From: DASWJZ01 sp963792885
Lineage (GTDB): Bacteria > Pseudomonadota > Alphaproteobacteria > Rhizobiales > Afifellaceae
Assembly (NCBI GenBank): GCA_963792885.1
Contig: CAWBXX010000001.1
Span: forward strand, 248,001 to 312,000
DNA: 64,000 bases
Direction of reading: 5' to 3'
Position numbers and translations under genes: made by a program. Every line of letters begins with the position of its first letter. The stretch's first letter is position 1. Under the pieces are notes generated by a model that made no database searches, was not told the DNA's origin, and saw only the letters and a program-made list of their open reading frames with translations. Positions 1 through 9,661 of the stretch are shown here, one piece after another.

Positions 1-18
1 GCGCGGGAGCGCCGACGC

Positions 19-633
19 TCAGCGCCTGACGAGACGCGCGCCGGCCGATACGAGCGCGGCGGCGAGCGCGAGCTTCACGATGTCGCCGAGGATGAAGGGC
101 ACCACGCCAGCGCTCAGCGCGCTCGCCGCGCCAATGCCGTGCGCACCGCTCGAAAGCGCCGCGAACCATGCAAGCCAGGCGAAGCCCAGCACGAAGACGA
201 TGGCGTCGCCGAGCACCATCACGCCAAAGAGTTTCAACGGATTGCGGTCGAAGCCCCGCTCGGCGAGCCAACCGATCACGAAGGCCTCGACGGCGAAGCC
301 GACGAGGAAGCCGCCGGTCGTGCCCATCATGTACGGCAGCCCGATGCCACGCTCCGGAGTGCCTGAGAACACCGGTATGCCGAAGGCTCCTTCCGCCAGG
401 TAGAGCGCAACGGTGGCGAGGCCGAGGCGGGAGCCGTAGGCCGCGGCGATCAGCGCAACCGCGCCCGTCTGAAGCGTCATCGGCACGGGCCAGAACGGCA
501 CTTGGATCTTGGCCGAAGCCCAAAGGATCAGGCTGCCGATGATCGCAAAGCCCAACAGCGCTGTGGCCCTCCCGGCGCTGTCCTCCGGAATAAAGCGGCC
601 GACAAGCGGCCCCCTCGCAACAGTGGCATTCAT
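19..633 (-). CDS. bioY: Biotin transporter BioY
   Basis: Substrate-binding (S) component of a biotin ECF-type importer in the inner membrane. The 204-residue product is almost entirely hydrophobic with about six membrane segments and the BioY-type stretch LPYMMGTTGGFLVGF in the middle, where the family has its conserved glycine-rich region. I start at the ATG at 631-633 because the upstream in-frame extension is arginine-rich and unlike the family. No ecfA or ecfT gene is adjacent, so it either works alone, as reported for some BioY proteins, or uses partners encoded elsewhere. Biotin imported here would serve AccB, encoded about 11 kb away. Identification is by family recognition. Confidence 0.9.
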   Translation of the reverse strand: MNATVARGPLVGRFIPEDSAGRATALLGFAIIGSLILWASAKIQVPFWPVPMTLQTGAVALIAAAYGSRLGLATVALYLAEGAFGIPVFSGTPERGIGLPYMMGTTGGFLVGFAVEAFVIGWLAERGFDRNPLKLFGVMVLGDAIVFVLGFAWLAWFAALSSGAHGIGAASALSAGVVPFILGDIVKLALAAALVSAGARLVRR

Positions 634-704
634 GTCATCCGCCCTTCCGCGCGTCCCTCGTCCCCTATAGAGAGCGCGCAAAGAAGCAGCAAGAAGCCGG
701 GCGT

Positions 705-1647
705 ATGTCGCTTCAATTCAGCCGGGAATTCGCGCCGCCGATCGGTGAACCGGTGGTGGTTGCGCCGGGCGTGCGCCGTGTGACCGCAGGCAACGCCGGG
801 CCGTTCACCTTCCGTGGGACGAACACGTTCCTGATCGGCGAGGGCACGCTTGCCGTGCTCGATCCAGGTCCCGCCGACCCGGCCCATATCGACGCTCTCA
901 TGCGCGCGATCGGTGATGCGCGCGTCGCCCAAATCCTCGTTTCGCATACGCATCGCGACCATTCCCCCGGCGCGCGGCTTTTGAAGGAGCGGAGCGGACG
1001 CGCCGATCCTTGCAGCCGGACCGCACCGCCCGGCGCGTGCGGCGCGGGCGGGAGAAGAAGCACGACTCGATGCAGGCGGCGATCTCGACTTCGTTCCGGA
1101 CGAGGTGCTTGCCGACGGCGCCATGGTCGAGGGTGACGGCTACCGGCTCGAAGCCATCGCGACGCCGGGGCACACGGGGAACCACCTCGCCTTCGCCTGG
1201 AGCGAACCCGGCATCATCTTCCCGGGCGATCATGTGATGGGCTGGTCGACAACGGTTGTCGCGCCGCCCGACGGATCCATGGCTGACTACATGGCTTCGC
1301 TCGACAAGCTCATCGCGCGACCGGAGCGCCTCTATCTCCCTGCGCATGGCGCGGAGATCCGAGACGGGCCGGACTACGCCCGCGCGCTCCGGACGCACCG
1401 CAAGATGCGCGAGGCGGCGATCCTCGAAGGGCTCAGGCAGGGCGACCGTTCGATCCGCGAGATCGTCGCCCGCGTCTATGCGGGGCTCGACCCGATGCTC
1501 TTCGCCGCTGCCGGGCTCTCGACGCTCGCCCACCTTGAGAACCTCGTCGCGCGCGGCGCCGTCGTCGCAGACGGAGAGCCGACGCTTACAGCGCGCTACT
1601 GGCCGGCGGAAGCGACGCCGGACCCTGCGGCGCCCGGCTCCGGCTGA
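705..1647 (+). CDS. MBL-fold metallo-hydrolase (LACTB2-like), one apparent frameshift
   Basis: Metallo-beta-lactamase-fold hydrolase of the LACTB2-like type that usually carries a C-terminal winged-helix segment. The first part contains the zinc motif SHTHRDHSPG and the second part contains TPGHTGNH and FPGDHVMGW, which supply the later metal-binding His and Asp. The two halves lie in different frames: around base 1000 (gagcggagcggacgcgccg) removing one base restores a continuous ERSGAPILAAG reading and a product of about 313 residues, normal for the family. Its 3' end overlaps the convergent DUF1499 gene by about 50 bases. Substrate unknown. Confidence 0.85.
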
Positions 1648-2576
1648 AGAAGGGCGTCGAGCTTCGTGAAGAAGCCCTTGATCCGCCTGGCGTTCTGACC
1701 GAGGTCGTGCTCCCCGCTGCGGGAAGCGGAGCGCATGTCCACCTGCGTGCTTCCGTCGTCGGTCACCTCAAGGCGGATCACCACATCGTCGATGAATCCG
1801 AAGATCGGCGTCGGGGCGACGGCCTCGATCGTCGCCTCCTCGATCGTGTCTGGCGTCACCAGCCCGCTGTCCGGTTGCGCTTCCGCCGGCTGCGCCTCCG
1901 TCGCCACCCCGCCGCGCGATTGGGTCATTTCCGTCTTCGCTGCGAGCGCCTGTTTCAGCTCGTCATCCTCGGCGACGACCGGAGCCGTGTCGGCGCTCGA
2001 GTTCGCGGATGGGAGAAACTGGGGGCGGAACTCGCCGGTCACGGTCCAGCGGTTCGCGTCGATGACGCTGCGAACCGCCGCGTAAACATCACCAAGCGGC
2101 AGGGGATAAAGGCGCGGAGCAAGATCGGGATACCCGGCCTCCTGTCGCGCCATCCCGTCGGCATCAAGGGCCCCATGCATGGCAGCCGAGGTGACGAAGG
2201 GCGGTGGATCGCTGAGATCGGTGGAGACGTCGGAGACGCGCGGATAGGCGATCGCGGCCGCCGCTACCAAGCCGAGCACGACGAGAACCGGCGAGGCGTA
2301 AAAGATCGCGACAAAGGCCGAGCCGGCGCCCTGCGCGCCCGAGATCCAGATGTCGGCCAGCGAATAGACCGCGAGCCCGAGCGCTGCGAGGCCGAGCGCG
2401 AAGCCGACGACGAGCACGGGCTCAAGCGCCGACTGCGGCACGACGCCGACGCGCATGCCGCCGACGCCGAGCAGGAGCACCGGCAGCGCAAGGCCGCCGG
2501 CAAGGCGCGCCCACGACGCCGCGCGCGAGCGTCGGCTCGTGATATTTCGGCGTATCAGCGGCATCCCCAGCTCCAA
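1596..2576 (-). CDS. Membrane protein with C-terminal DUF1499 domain
   Basis: 326-residue protein of unknown function. Residues about 25-115 contain three hydrophobic segments, followed by a soluble DUF1499 domain recognisable by the stretch DMRSASRSGEHDLGQNA near residue 285, which matches the RSxSRxGxxDxGxNA pattern of that family. A low-complexity Glu/Ala/Pro stretch sits between the two halves of the domain. An alternative start four codons downstream (MPLIRR) is equally possible. It is convergent with the metallo-hydrolase gene and shortly downstream of the acyl-CoA ligase gene on the same strand. Confidence 0.75.
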   Translation of the reverse strand: MELGMPLIRRNITSRRSRAASWARLAGGLALPVLLLGVGGMRVGVVPQSALEPVLVVGFALGLAALGLAVYSLADIWISGAQGAGSAFVAIFYASPVLVVLGLVAAAAIAYPRVSDVSTDLSDPPPFVTSAAMHGALDADGMARQEAGYPDLAPRLYPLPLGDVYAAVRSVIDANRWTVTGEFRPQFLPSANSSADTAPVVAEDDELKQALAAKTEMTQSRGGVATEAQPAEAQPDSGLVTPDTIEEATIEAVAPTPIFGFIDDVVIRLEVTDDGSTQVDMRSASRSGEHDLGQNARRIKGFFTKLDALLQPEPGAAGSGVASAGQ

Positions 2577-2597
2577 TGCCGCGCAGTATCCCCGCGT

Positions 2598-4218
2598 CTA
2601 TCCCTCGGGCAAGCGATAGTCACGGAAACGCTCACGCAACTCGGTCTTCTTGATCTTCCCGGTCGCAGTGTGCGGTATCTGATCGACGAAGACCACATCG
2701 TCGGGCAGCCACCACTTGGCGACCTTCGGCCGCAGGAACTCAAGGAGCGCGTCCTTGCTCGGCGTCGCCTCCGCCTTTGCCACGACGATCAGCAGCGGGC
2801 GCTCATCCCATTTCGGATGGTGGACGCCGATCACCGCGGCCTCGGCCACCGCCGGGTGGCTGACGGCGAGGTTCTCCAGGTCGATCGACGATATCCATTC
2901 GCCACCGGACTTGATGACGTCCTTGGAGCGGTCGGTGATGCGCATGTAGCCGTGTCTGTCGATGTGGGCGATGTCGCCCGTGTCGAACCAGCCATCCTCG
3001 TCGAGTATCTCCGATCTCATCGCGGAAATAAGCGCGCGACACCGCCGGCCCGCGCACCTTCAGCCGGCCGAAAGTCGTGCCATCCCGGGGTCGCTCCTCG
3101 TTGGCATCGTCGGTGACCACAAGCTCGACCCCGAAGGGCGCATGTCCCTGCTTCTCCTGCAAGGCGTAGCGCGGCTCCTTTTCGAGATCGGCCACCTCAG
3201 GCTTGAAGCTGCACACGGTGCCGAGCGGGCTCATCTCAGTCATGCCCCAGGCGTGCAGCACGCGCACGCCGTAGCGCTCCTCAAAACCTTCAATGAGCGC
3301 GCGCGGGCATGCCGCTCCGCCGATCACCACGCGCTCCAGATGGGGCAGCGCTCCGCCGGTCGCGTCGAGGTGCTGAAGCAGCCCCAGCCAGATCGTCGGC
3401 ACCGCCGCCGTGCACGTGACGCGCTCCGTGTTCAGGAACTCGTGGAGCGACGCGCCGTCGAGCTTCGCACCCGGCATGATGAGAGCTGCGCCCGCCATCG
3501 GCGCGGTGAAGGCGATGCCCCAGCAGTTGGCGTGGAACATCGGCACCACCGGCATGATGCGGTCCGCCGCCCGCATGCCGATCATGTCCGGCGTGTTGGA
3601 GATGAAGGAGTGGAGAACGTTGGAGCGGTGCGAGTAGACGACGCCCTTCGGATTCCCCGTCGTGCCGGAGGTGTAGCACATGCCGGCCGCCGTGTTCTCG
3701 TCGAACTCCCGCCAGGCGAAATCCTCGTCCGCAGCCAGCCACTCCTCGTAGGGCTCCGCGTCGAGCGGCGTGTCGGGCATGTGCGCCGCGTCGGTCAGCA
3801 CCACCACCTTCTCCACGGACTTCATGTGGTCGCGGAGCTTCTCCACGAGCGGCAGGAACGTCAGGTCGACGAAGAGCACCCGGTCTTCCGCGTCGTTCAC
3901 GATCCAGGCGATCTGCTCCGGGAAGAGGCGCGGGTTGACCGTATGGTATATGCCGCCCAGGCCCAGCAATCCGTACCAGACCTCGAGATGCCGCCACGTG
4001 TTCCAGGCGAGCGTCGCGCCGCGGTCGCCGAGGCGGAATCCGTCGCTGTCCAGGCGCTTGGCCACCCGCCGCGCCCGCGCCTGTACCTCGCGGTAGTTCG
4101 TGCGGTGGATCGGCCCTTCGACCGAGCGGGACACCACCTCCCGGTCGCCGTGCTGGCGCGCGGCATGGTCGATGATCTTGTGGCACAGGAGCGGCCACTC
4201 CTGCATCAATCCGCGCAT
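2598..4218 (-). CDS. AMP-forming acyl-CoA ligase (long-chain fatty acid / DmdB-like), one apparent frameshift
   Basis: Activates a fatty or related carboxylic acid to its CoA thioester using ATP. The AMP-binding signature YTSGTTGNPKGV lies near residue 180, the A5-type motif HAWGMTEMSPLG near residue 320, and the C-terminal half carries DGWFDTGD and the catalytic-lysine region TATGKIKKTELR. The last 140 residues are in another frame; near base 3015 (minus strand atcggagatactc) deletion of one g joins DEI to EILDEDGWFDTGD. The repaired length of about 539 residues is normal. The start at 4218 (MRGLMQEW) fits DmdB/long-chain ligases. Substrate cannot be deduced. Confidence 0.85.
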
Positions 4219-4354
4219 CGCTTCCTCCTGATGTTTTGCCGGGAATCTTCGCCGGTTAGCCGCGTGCTGGCAAGGCGCGTTTGCACGGGTTCCGGATTGC
4301 ATGCACCGGAGTTCCCGTATCCACGGGCCGGTCGCACCGCAGCATGACGCTCTT

Positions 4355-4979
4355 TCAGAAGAGCCCGGCCACCAGCCGCGCGGCGATCGCCCACATCACG
4401 ATGCCGATCAGCGTGTCGAGCACACGCCAGGCGCGCCGGTCGGCGAAGATGCGCGAGAGGAGCGCTGCGCCGTAGCCAAGGCCGAAGAACCAGACGAAGG
4501 ACGCCGCGGCTGCGCCCGCGCCGTAGGCGATCCGCGCCCCGCCCTCATAACGGCCGGATAAGCTGCCGATCAGAAGCACGGTGTCGAGATAGACATGCGG
4601 GTTCAGGAATGTGAAAGCGAGACAGGCGGCAATCGCCGCGCCGAGCCGCTCGCTTTCTCCTTCCGCCGCCTGCATCGCCTCCGGCCTCAGCGCGCGCAGG
4701 AAGCTGCGGACGCCGTATCCGAAGAGGAAGAGCGCGCCGCCGGCACTGACGACGAGGAGCGCCGTGTCCGACCTCGCTACGAGCGCGCCGAGCCCGGCGA
4801 CGCCGGCGGCGATCAGGATCGCGTCGGAGAGCGAGCAGACGAGGCAGATCGCAAAGACGAACTTTCGCTTGAGCCCCTGCCGAAGCACAAAGGCGTTCTG
4901 CGCGCCGATCGCGATAATCAGGCTCGCGCCCAGGAGAAAGCCCGGAAAGCGCCGCCGCGAGCGGCGCTGCGTCCGTCAT
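4355..4979 (-). CDS. LysE/ArgO-family amino-acid exporter, one apparent frameshift
   Basis: Inner-membrane exporter of the LysE/ArgO family for basic or other amino acids, about 207 residues with six hydrophobic segments. The N-terminal GASLIIAIGAQNAFVLRQGL and the internal LAFTFLNPHVYLDT are hallmark stretches. The first ~12 codons are in another frame: near 4946-4948 the run of three A (plus strand) needs to be two to give ALPGFLLGAS. Its start overlaps the stop of the upstream aminotransferase gene by four bases (ATGA), so the pair is translationally coupled. Confidence 0.88.
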
Positions 4980-6127
4980 TTCAGCCAGGCGGCAAGCCGC
5001 TCGACGCCCTCGCCAATCGCCTCCTCGTTGCCTGCAAAGGAGAAGCGCATGTAGCGGTGGCCGCGCGTGTGGTCGAAGTCGGGGCCAGGCGTCGCGGCGA
5101 CGCCCGCCTCGTTCAGCATGCGGCTTGCGAAATCGTGCGCGTCGTTGGTGAAGCGGGCGACGGAGGCATAGACATAGAAGGCGCCGTCGACCGGAAGCAG
5201 CTCGTCGAAGCCGAGAGCCGGCAGGCGCTCGAGCAGCAGCGCGCGGTTGCGCATGTAGCCGGCCTTCACCGCCTCAAGCTCCTGCGTCCCGTCGAAGGCG
5301 GCGACGGCGGCGCGCTGCGAGAGCTCCGGGACCGAGATGTAGAGCGACTGCGATAGCCGCTCGAACGGGCGAACAAGCTCGTCGGGCAGCACCAGCCAGC
5401 CGACGCGCCAGCCGGTCATGCAATAGTATTTCGAGAAGGAGTTGACGACGATCGCATGCTCGCCGAGCCGCAGCGCCGTCTCGGCGCGGCCTTCGTAGAC
5501 GAGGCCGTGATAGATCTCGTCGGAGATGAAGCGGATGCCGAGAGCGTCGCAGGTCTCGACCAGGCGCTTCAATTCCTCCGGCGAGGTCATCGTGCCGGTC
5601 GGATTGGCGGGGCTCGCGACGAGCACGCCGGCAAGCGGCGCTTCGGCATTTGCGCGCTCGACATGCTCCGCGGTGAGCGCCCAGCGTGTGTCGGGCCCGA
5701 CCTCGATCTCGACCGCCTGGAGGCCGAGCGCCTTCAGGATGTTTCGGTAAGCGGGATAGCCGGGCGAGGCCATGGCGATGCGGTCGCCCGCATCGAAGGC
5801 GCCGAGGAAGAGCAGGTTGAAGCCGCCCGAGGAGCCGGTCGTGACCATCACGCGGGAGGGCGACAGATCGACGCCGTAGGCGTCCAGGTAGTGGCGGGCG
5901 ATCCGGGTGCGGAGCGGCATGATGCCGAGCGCCTCGGTGTAGCCGAGCCGCCCGCCCTCCAGCGCCGCGCGGGCCGCAGCGAGCACGCAAGCCGGGGCCG
6001 GAGCGCCCGGCTGGCCCACCTCCATGTGGATCACTTTGCGCCCGGCCGCTTCGAGTGCTGCGGCGGCCGCCAGCACGTCCATGGCCAGAAACGGCTCGAC
6101 CTCGCTTCGCCGCGAGGCCTTCAACAT
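4976..6127 (-). CDS. PLP-dependent aminotransferase, class I/II
   Basis: 383-residue fold-type I aminotransferase of the aspartate-aminotransferase-like group. The PLP lysine is in NSFSKYYCMTGWRVGW near residue 230, preceded by the ANPTGTM loop that binds substrate and by SDEIYHG, whose Asp contacts the pyridine nitrogen. Length is normal and the frame is intact. It is the first gene of a two-gene operon with the LysE-type exporter, overlapping by four bases, which suggests a linked role in making or clearing an amino acid. The amino donor and acceptor cannot be told from sequence. Confidence 0.88.
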   Translation of the reverse strand: MLKASRRSEVEPFLAMDVLAAAAALEAAGRKVIHMEVGQPGAPAPACVLAAARAALEGGRLGYTEALGIMPLRTRIARHYLDAYGVDLSPSRVMVTTGSSGGFNLLFLGAFDAGDRIAMASPGYPAYRNILKALGLQAVEIEVGPDTRWALTAEHVERANAEAPLAGVLVASPANPTGTMTSPEELKRLVETCDALGIRFISDEIYHGLVYEGRAETALRLGEHAIVVNSFSKYYCMTGWRVGWLVLPDELVRPFERLSQSLYISVPELSQRAAVAAFDGTQELEAVKAGYMRNRALLLERLPALGFDELLPVDGAFYVYASVARFTNDAHDFASRMLNEAGVAATPGPDFDHTRGHRYMRFSFAGNEEAIGEGVERLAAWLK

Positions 6128-6255
6128 GGCGCGTTCAACATAACTTGCCTTTCTTTCGACGCTTCATTTCGCTAGGCAAACCGCGGAAAGATGGGTGTTT
6201 CGGCGCCCTCGCCGCCCCGAATTCGAACGGGCATTGGAAAAATCGGATATCGCGA

Positions 6256-7627
6256 GTGACGTCCAGCTTTTTCGCTTCACGCCGCGCACAGGCGCTTCCG
6301 CTTCTTCTTGCCGCGAGCGTCGCGCTTGCCCCAGTCGCCGAGGCGCAGAATCGCCGTCCGACCGTCATCCGCGACGCGGAGATCGAGACGCTCCTGCGCG
6401 ACTACGCCAAGCCGATCTTCGCGGCAGCGGGCGTCAGCTCGCGCGACGCTCAGATCGTGATCGTCGACGACCGCTCCTTCAACGCGTTCGTGGCGAGCGG
6501 GCGGCGCATGGTGATCAACACCGGGACGCTTATCGATTTCAAAGACGCCGAACGAGGTGATCGGCGTGATCGCGCACGAGACCGGCCACCTTGCGGGCGG
6601 ACACCTGGAGAAGCTGCACAACGAGGTCGCGCGCGCGCAGGTGATCGGCGCAGTGATCGGGCTGATCGGCATGGCGGGCGTGGCGGCCGGCGTCGCAACG
6701 GGCAATACGGCGGGCGCGCAGATGGGCTCGGCCGCGACGACGATGGGGTCCGGCGTCGCGCTCCGCACGCTCTTGAGCTACAAGCGCGACCAGGAATACG
6801 CGGCCGACCGCGCCGCCGTCACCTTCCTGAACGCCACGCATCAGTCGGCGAAAGGGATGGTCACCACCTTCCAGCGCTTCGTCGACCAGACGCTCGTCTC
6901 GGCGCGCTATGCCGACCCCTATGCGCAGTCCCACCCGATGCCGCGCGACCGGCTCAATCGGTTGGAGGCGCTGGCGCGCAAGAGCCCCTATTGGGACGTG
7001 ACGGACAGCGCCGCGCTGCAATTCCGCCACGACATGATGCGCGCCAAGATCGTTGCCTACAGCGAGGCGCCCAACGCGGTCGCCCGCCGCTACCCAAGCT
7101 CCGACAAGAGCCTGCCGGCGCAATATGCGCGCGCCGTCGTCGCCTACCGCACGGGAAGCACGCGCGACGCGGTCAAAGCCGTCGACGCGCTCATCGCGCA
7201 AATTCCCGACTACGCCTATTTCTACGAGCTGAAGGGCCAGATCCTGTTCGAGGCCGGCAAGGCGCGCGAGGCGATCGCGCCGCTTCGCCGCGCCGTGCAA
7301 CTGGCGCCGAGCCCCGGCCTGATCCGCATCCTGCTGGGCTCCGCCGAGCTCGCGGGCGGCGACCCCGGCGCTGCCGTCGCGGACCTCCGGACCGGCCTCG
7401 ACGACGAGCCGCTGGCGGATGTCGGCTACCGCCAGCTCGCCACCGCCTACCAGAAGCTCGGCAAGGTCGCGGACGCGGAACTGGCGACGGCGGAGGGCCT
7501 GCTCATCGCCGGCGACGTCCAGGAAGCGCAGGCTTTCGCCCGCCGCGCGCAGGCAAAATTTGCAACCGGTTCACCAGGATGGCTTAAGGCGGACGACATT
7601 ATCGGCTACCAGGACCCCAACGGATGA
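6256..7627 (+). CDS. Periplasmic M48-family metalloprotease with TPR domain (BepA-like), one apparent frameshift
   Basis: Zinc metalloprotease that probably acts in the periplasm on misfolded outer-membrane components, as BepA/YfgC does. The GTG at 6256 gives a signal peptide (basic start, LPLLLAASVALAPVAEAQ). The zinc motif HETGH is near residue 105, and the third-ligand region YAADRAAV follows some 70 residues later. Residues about 260-440 form TPR-like helices. Between the signal peptide and HETGH the frame breaks: the run aaa near 6541-6543 read as aa restores DFKTPNEVIGVIAHETGH. It lies 35 bases upstream of the DsbA-like gene, so the two are probably co-transcribed. Confidence 0.87.
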
Positions 7628-7662
7628 CGGGATCTGGGCGCCGCGGCGCAAGGAAGGGACCC

Positions 7663-8430
7663 ATGTCGAAATATCTCAGCATTGCGGCAGCGTTGGCGGC
7701 GGCGATCCTGACGGCGGTCTTCCTGGCAAATCCCAGCCAGGCCGAGATGGACGCCGCGCAGAAGGCGGAGATCGAGAAGATCGTCCGCGACTACATCCTC
7801 GCCAACCCGGAGATCATCGACGAGGCCGGGCAGGCGCTGCAGAAGAAGCGCGACGAGCAGTTGGCCGCGCAGCAGAGCAAGACGATCGAGGACAAGGCCG
7901 CGACGATCTTCAACTCGAAGAACCAGATGGTGCTCGGCAACCCGGACGGGCCGATCACGCTGGTCGAGTTCTTCGACTACAACTGCACCTATTGCCGGCG
8001 CGCTGTCTCGGACATGACGGCGCTGCTTCAGGCCAACCCGGACCTCAAGATGGTGATGAAGGAGTTCCCGATCCTCGCGGAGGGCTCCGTGGAAGCCGCG
8101 CGCATCTCGGTGGCGGTGAAGGAGATTGCGCCCGACAAGTATCTCGACTTCCACCGCGAGCTCTTCTCGCGCCCCGGCCAGGCGAGCGCGACGAAGGCGC
8201 TCGAAGTGGCGAGCGATCTCGGCCTCGACACCGATGCGCTCAAGGCCGCGGCGAACCAGGCGGACGTGACAGCGGGCCTGCAGGAGGTGCATCAGCTCGC
8301 GACCGATCTCGGCATCTCCGGCACGCCCTCCTACGTGATCGGCAAGGAGATCGTGCCCGGCGCGATCGGCTTTGACGGATTGCAGGCGATGGTGAGCTCT
8401 CTGCGCCAATGCGGCGCGACGGTGTGCTGA
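7663..8430 (+). CDS. DsbA-family thiol:disulfide oxidoreductase
   Basis: 255-residue exported thioredoxin-fold protein of the DsbA/Com1 type. The start at 7663 follows a strong ribosome-binding site (aaggaaggga) and gives a clear signal peptide ending near SQAEM. The active-site CTYC is near residue 107 in FFDYNCTYCRRA, and the cis-proline loop is GTPSYVIG near residue 220, as expected for a disulfide oxidoreductase. An N-terminal alpha-helical segment with many Glu and Lys residues precedes the catalytic domain, as in other alphaproteobacterial members. Its stop overlaps the next start (ATGA). Confidence 0.9.
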   Translation: MSKYLSIAAALAAAILTAVFLANPSQAEMDAAQKAEIEKIVRDYILANPEIIDEAGQALQKKRDEQLAAQQSKTIEDKAATIFNSKNQMVLGNPDGPITLVEFFDYNCTYCRRAVSDMTALLQANPDLKMVMKEFPILAEGSVEAARISVAVKEIAPDKYLDFHRELFSRPGQASATKALEVASDLGLDTDALKAAANQADVTAGLQEVHQLATDLGISGTPSYVIGKEIVPGAIGFDGLQAMVSSLRQCGATVC

Positions 8431-8813
8431 TGAAGGCTTTCTTTCTCGCCCTCTTCACCTGGTGGAACGGCGCCACCGTCGGCACGCGCTTCTTCACGTG
8501 GCGCAAGGGCGACTTCGTCGGCGAGGACGAATTCGGCAACCGGTATTTTCGCGACCGGGACAACAAGAAGCGCTGGGTCATCTACAACGGCGAGGCGGAA
8601 GCCTCGCGCATCCCGCCGGCGTGGCACGGCTGGATGCATCACCGCACCGACGTGCCGCCGACCGAGGACAGCTACAAGCCGCACCCTTGGGAGAAGCCGC
8701 ATCTGCCGAACCTGACCGGCACCCCCGCCGCCTATCGGCCGAAGGGCTCGATTCTGAGCCCGGAGAAACGGCCGGAAGTCAGCGGCGACTACGAGCCATG
8801 GACTCCGGCGTGA
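8430..8813 (+). CDS. NADH:ubiquinone oxidoreductase accessory subunit NDUFA12
   Basis: 127-residue homologue of the mitochondrial complex I accessory subunit NDUFA12 (B17.2), found in alphaproteobacteria outside the main nuo operon. Visible family features are FFTWRKGDFVGEDEFGN, the Tyr/Arg-rich RYFRDRDNKKRWVIY, and the WHGWMHH stretch followed by a proline-rich tail. It begins at the ATG that overlaps the TGA of the dsbA-like gene. Known role: assembly or stability of complex I at the membrane; nothing here suggests another function. Confidence 0.92.
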   Translation: MKAFFLALFTWWNGATVGTRFFTWRKGDFVGEDEFGNRYFRDRDNKKRWVIYNGEAEASRIPPAWHGWMHHRTDVPPTEDSYKPHPWEKPHLPNLTGTPAAYRPKGSILSPEKRPEVSGDYEPWTPA

Positions 8814-8860
8814 GACCAAGCTGGCCGAAGTGGGGCCAGGCGAAGGCGCCGACCGAAGAG

Positions 8861-9023
8861 CGCCCTAACCTCCCCCTTGCGGGGAGGTCGAAGTCCGGCG
8901 AGCGGAGCGAGGCGAATTTCGGGAGGGGGGCGAACGGCTCGACGCTGCTCCCCCCTCCCGGAGTTTTCCTCGCCTCGCGGCTCGACAAAGTCCGACCTCC
9001 CCTCAAGGGGGAGGTTAAGGGCG
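8861..9023. repeat. Compound inverted repeat A, copy 1
   Basis: About 160 bases bounded by inverted ends cctaacctccccctt and aagggggaggttaagg. Inside are a second pair of arms (gaatttcgggaggg against ccctcccggagttt) and two smaller ggggaggtc/gacctcccc blocks. The whole element can fold into one long branched hairpin. A second copy lies at 11723-11875 with the same arms and a different loop. It occupies the gap between the NDUFA12 stop and the DUF2155 start. It has no coding capacity and resembles the dispersed intergenic palindromic elements common in Hyphomicrobiales genomes. Confidence 0.8.
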
Positions 9024-9038
9024 CTGGCCGCCCCTGGC

Positions 9039-9521
9039 GTGCGCGTTGCCCTGCGCAGCCTGCCTACCAGCTTAGGCGTCACCATCGTGCTGGGTCTGAC
9101 CGCCTTGCTCGCGACGCCCGCGTTCGCCGCGCCGATCAACAACCCGGTCGCGGAGTTCACCGGGCTCGACAAGATCACCGGGCGCACCATCACCTTCGAC
9201 GTCGCGATCGACGAGACGGTGCAGTTCGGCGCGCTGCAGGTGACGCCGCGCGTCTGCCATACGCGCCCGCCGACCGAGCCGGCGCAGACCACCGCCTTCG
9301 TCGAGGTCGACGAGATCACGCTCGCCAACAAGATCCAGCGGATCTTCAGCGGCTGGATGTTCGCCGCAAGCCCGGGCCTGCACGCGGTCGAGCACCCCGT
9401 CTACGACGTGTGGCTCGTCGACTGCAAAGTGGCGATGGGCGAAGAGAAGAAGCCGGCGGCCGAGCCCGAGGCGATCCCCGAGACGGAGCTCCCGTCGACG
9501 AACGACGTGCCGGAGGATTAG
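9039..9521 (+). CDS. Secreted DUF2155 protein
   Basis: 160-residue protein with an N-terminal signal peptide (VALRSLPTSLGVTIVLGLT then TPAFAAP) and a DUF2155 domain seen in LDKITGRTITFDVAIDETVQFG, VTPRVCHTRPPTE and IFSGWMFAASPGLHAVEHPVYDVWLVDC. Two conserved cysteines (CHTRPP and VDCKV) could form a disulfide. I chose the GTG at 9039 because the longer in-frame reading runs into repeat A. Function is not known for the family; it is typically found beside NDUFA12 and aat in Hyphomicrobiales. Confidence 0.85.
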   Translation: MRVALRSLPTSLGVTIVLGLTALLATPAFAAPINNPVAEFTGLDKITGRTITFDVAIDETVQFGALQVTPRVCHTRPPTEPAQTTAFVEVDEITLANKIQRIFSGWMFAASPGLHAVEHPVYDVWLVDCKVAMGEEKKPAAEPEAIPETELPSTNDVPED

Positions 9522-9601
9522 GGGCGGAAAGTCTCCACGATATCGATCGGGCCGCAGCAGTGTGCGACGAAGGTGTCGTGGAGAAGCAGCGCTCCCACGC
9601 G

Positions 9602-9660
9602 CCTAACCCCTCACCCGTCGCCTTCGGCGACACCCTCTCCCATTGGGAGAGGGTTGGTGC
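9602..9660. repeat. Dispersed repeat B, copy 1, with terminator-like hairpin
   Basis: The block beginning ctaacccctcacccgtcgcc contains the small hairpin gtcgccttcggcgac and a second hairpin ccctctcccattgggagaggg. A close relative lies at 18113-18179. It sits exactly between the convergent DUF2155 and aat genes, where a bidirectional terminator would be placed. Confidence 0.7.
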
Positions 9661-9661
9661 C

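Noticed and set aside
9520..9600. Short minus-strand frame reading LLLHDTFVAHCCGPIDIVETF before repeat B
   Set aside because: Only about 25 codons, ends inside the DUF2155 stop region and has no upstream gene body; may be a relic of a truncated gene but not supportable.
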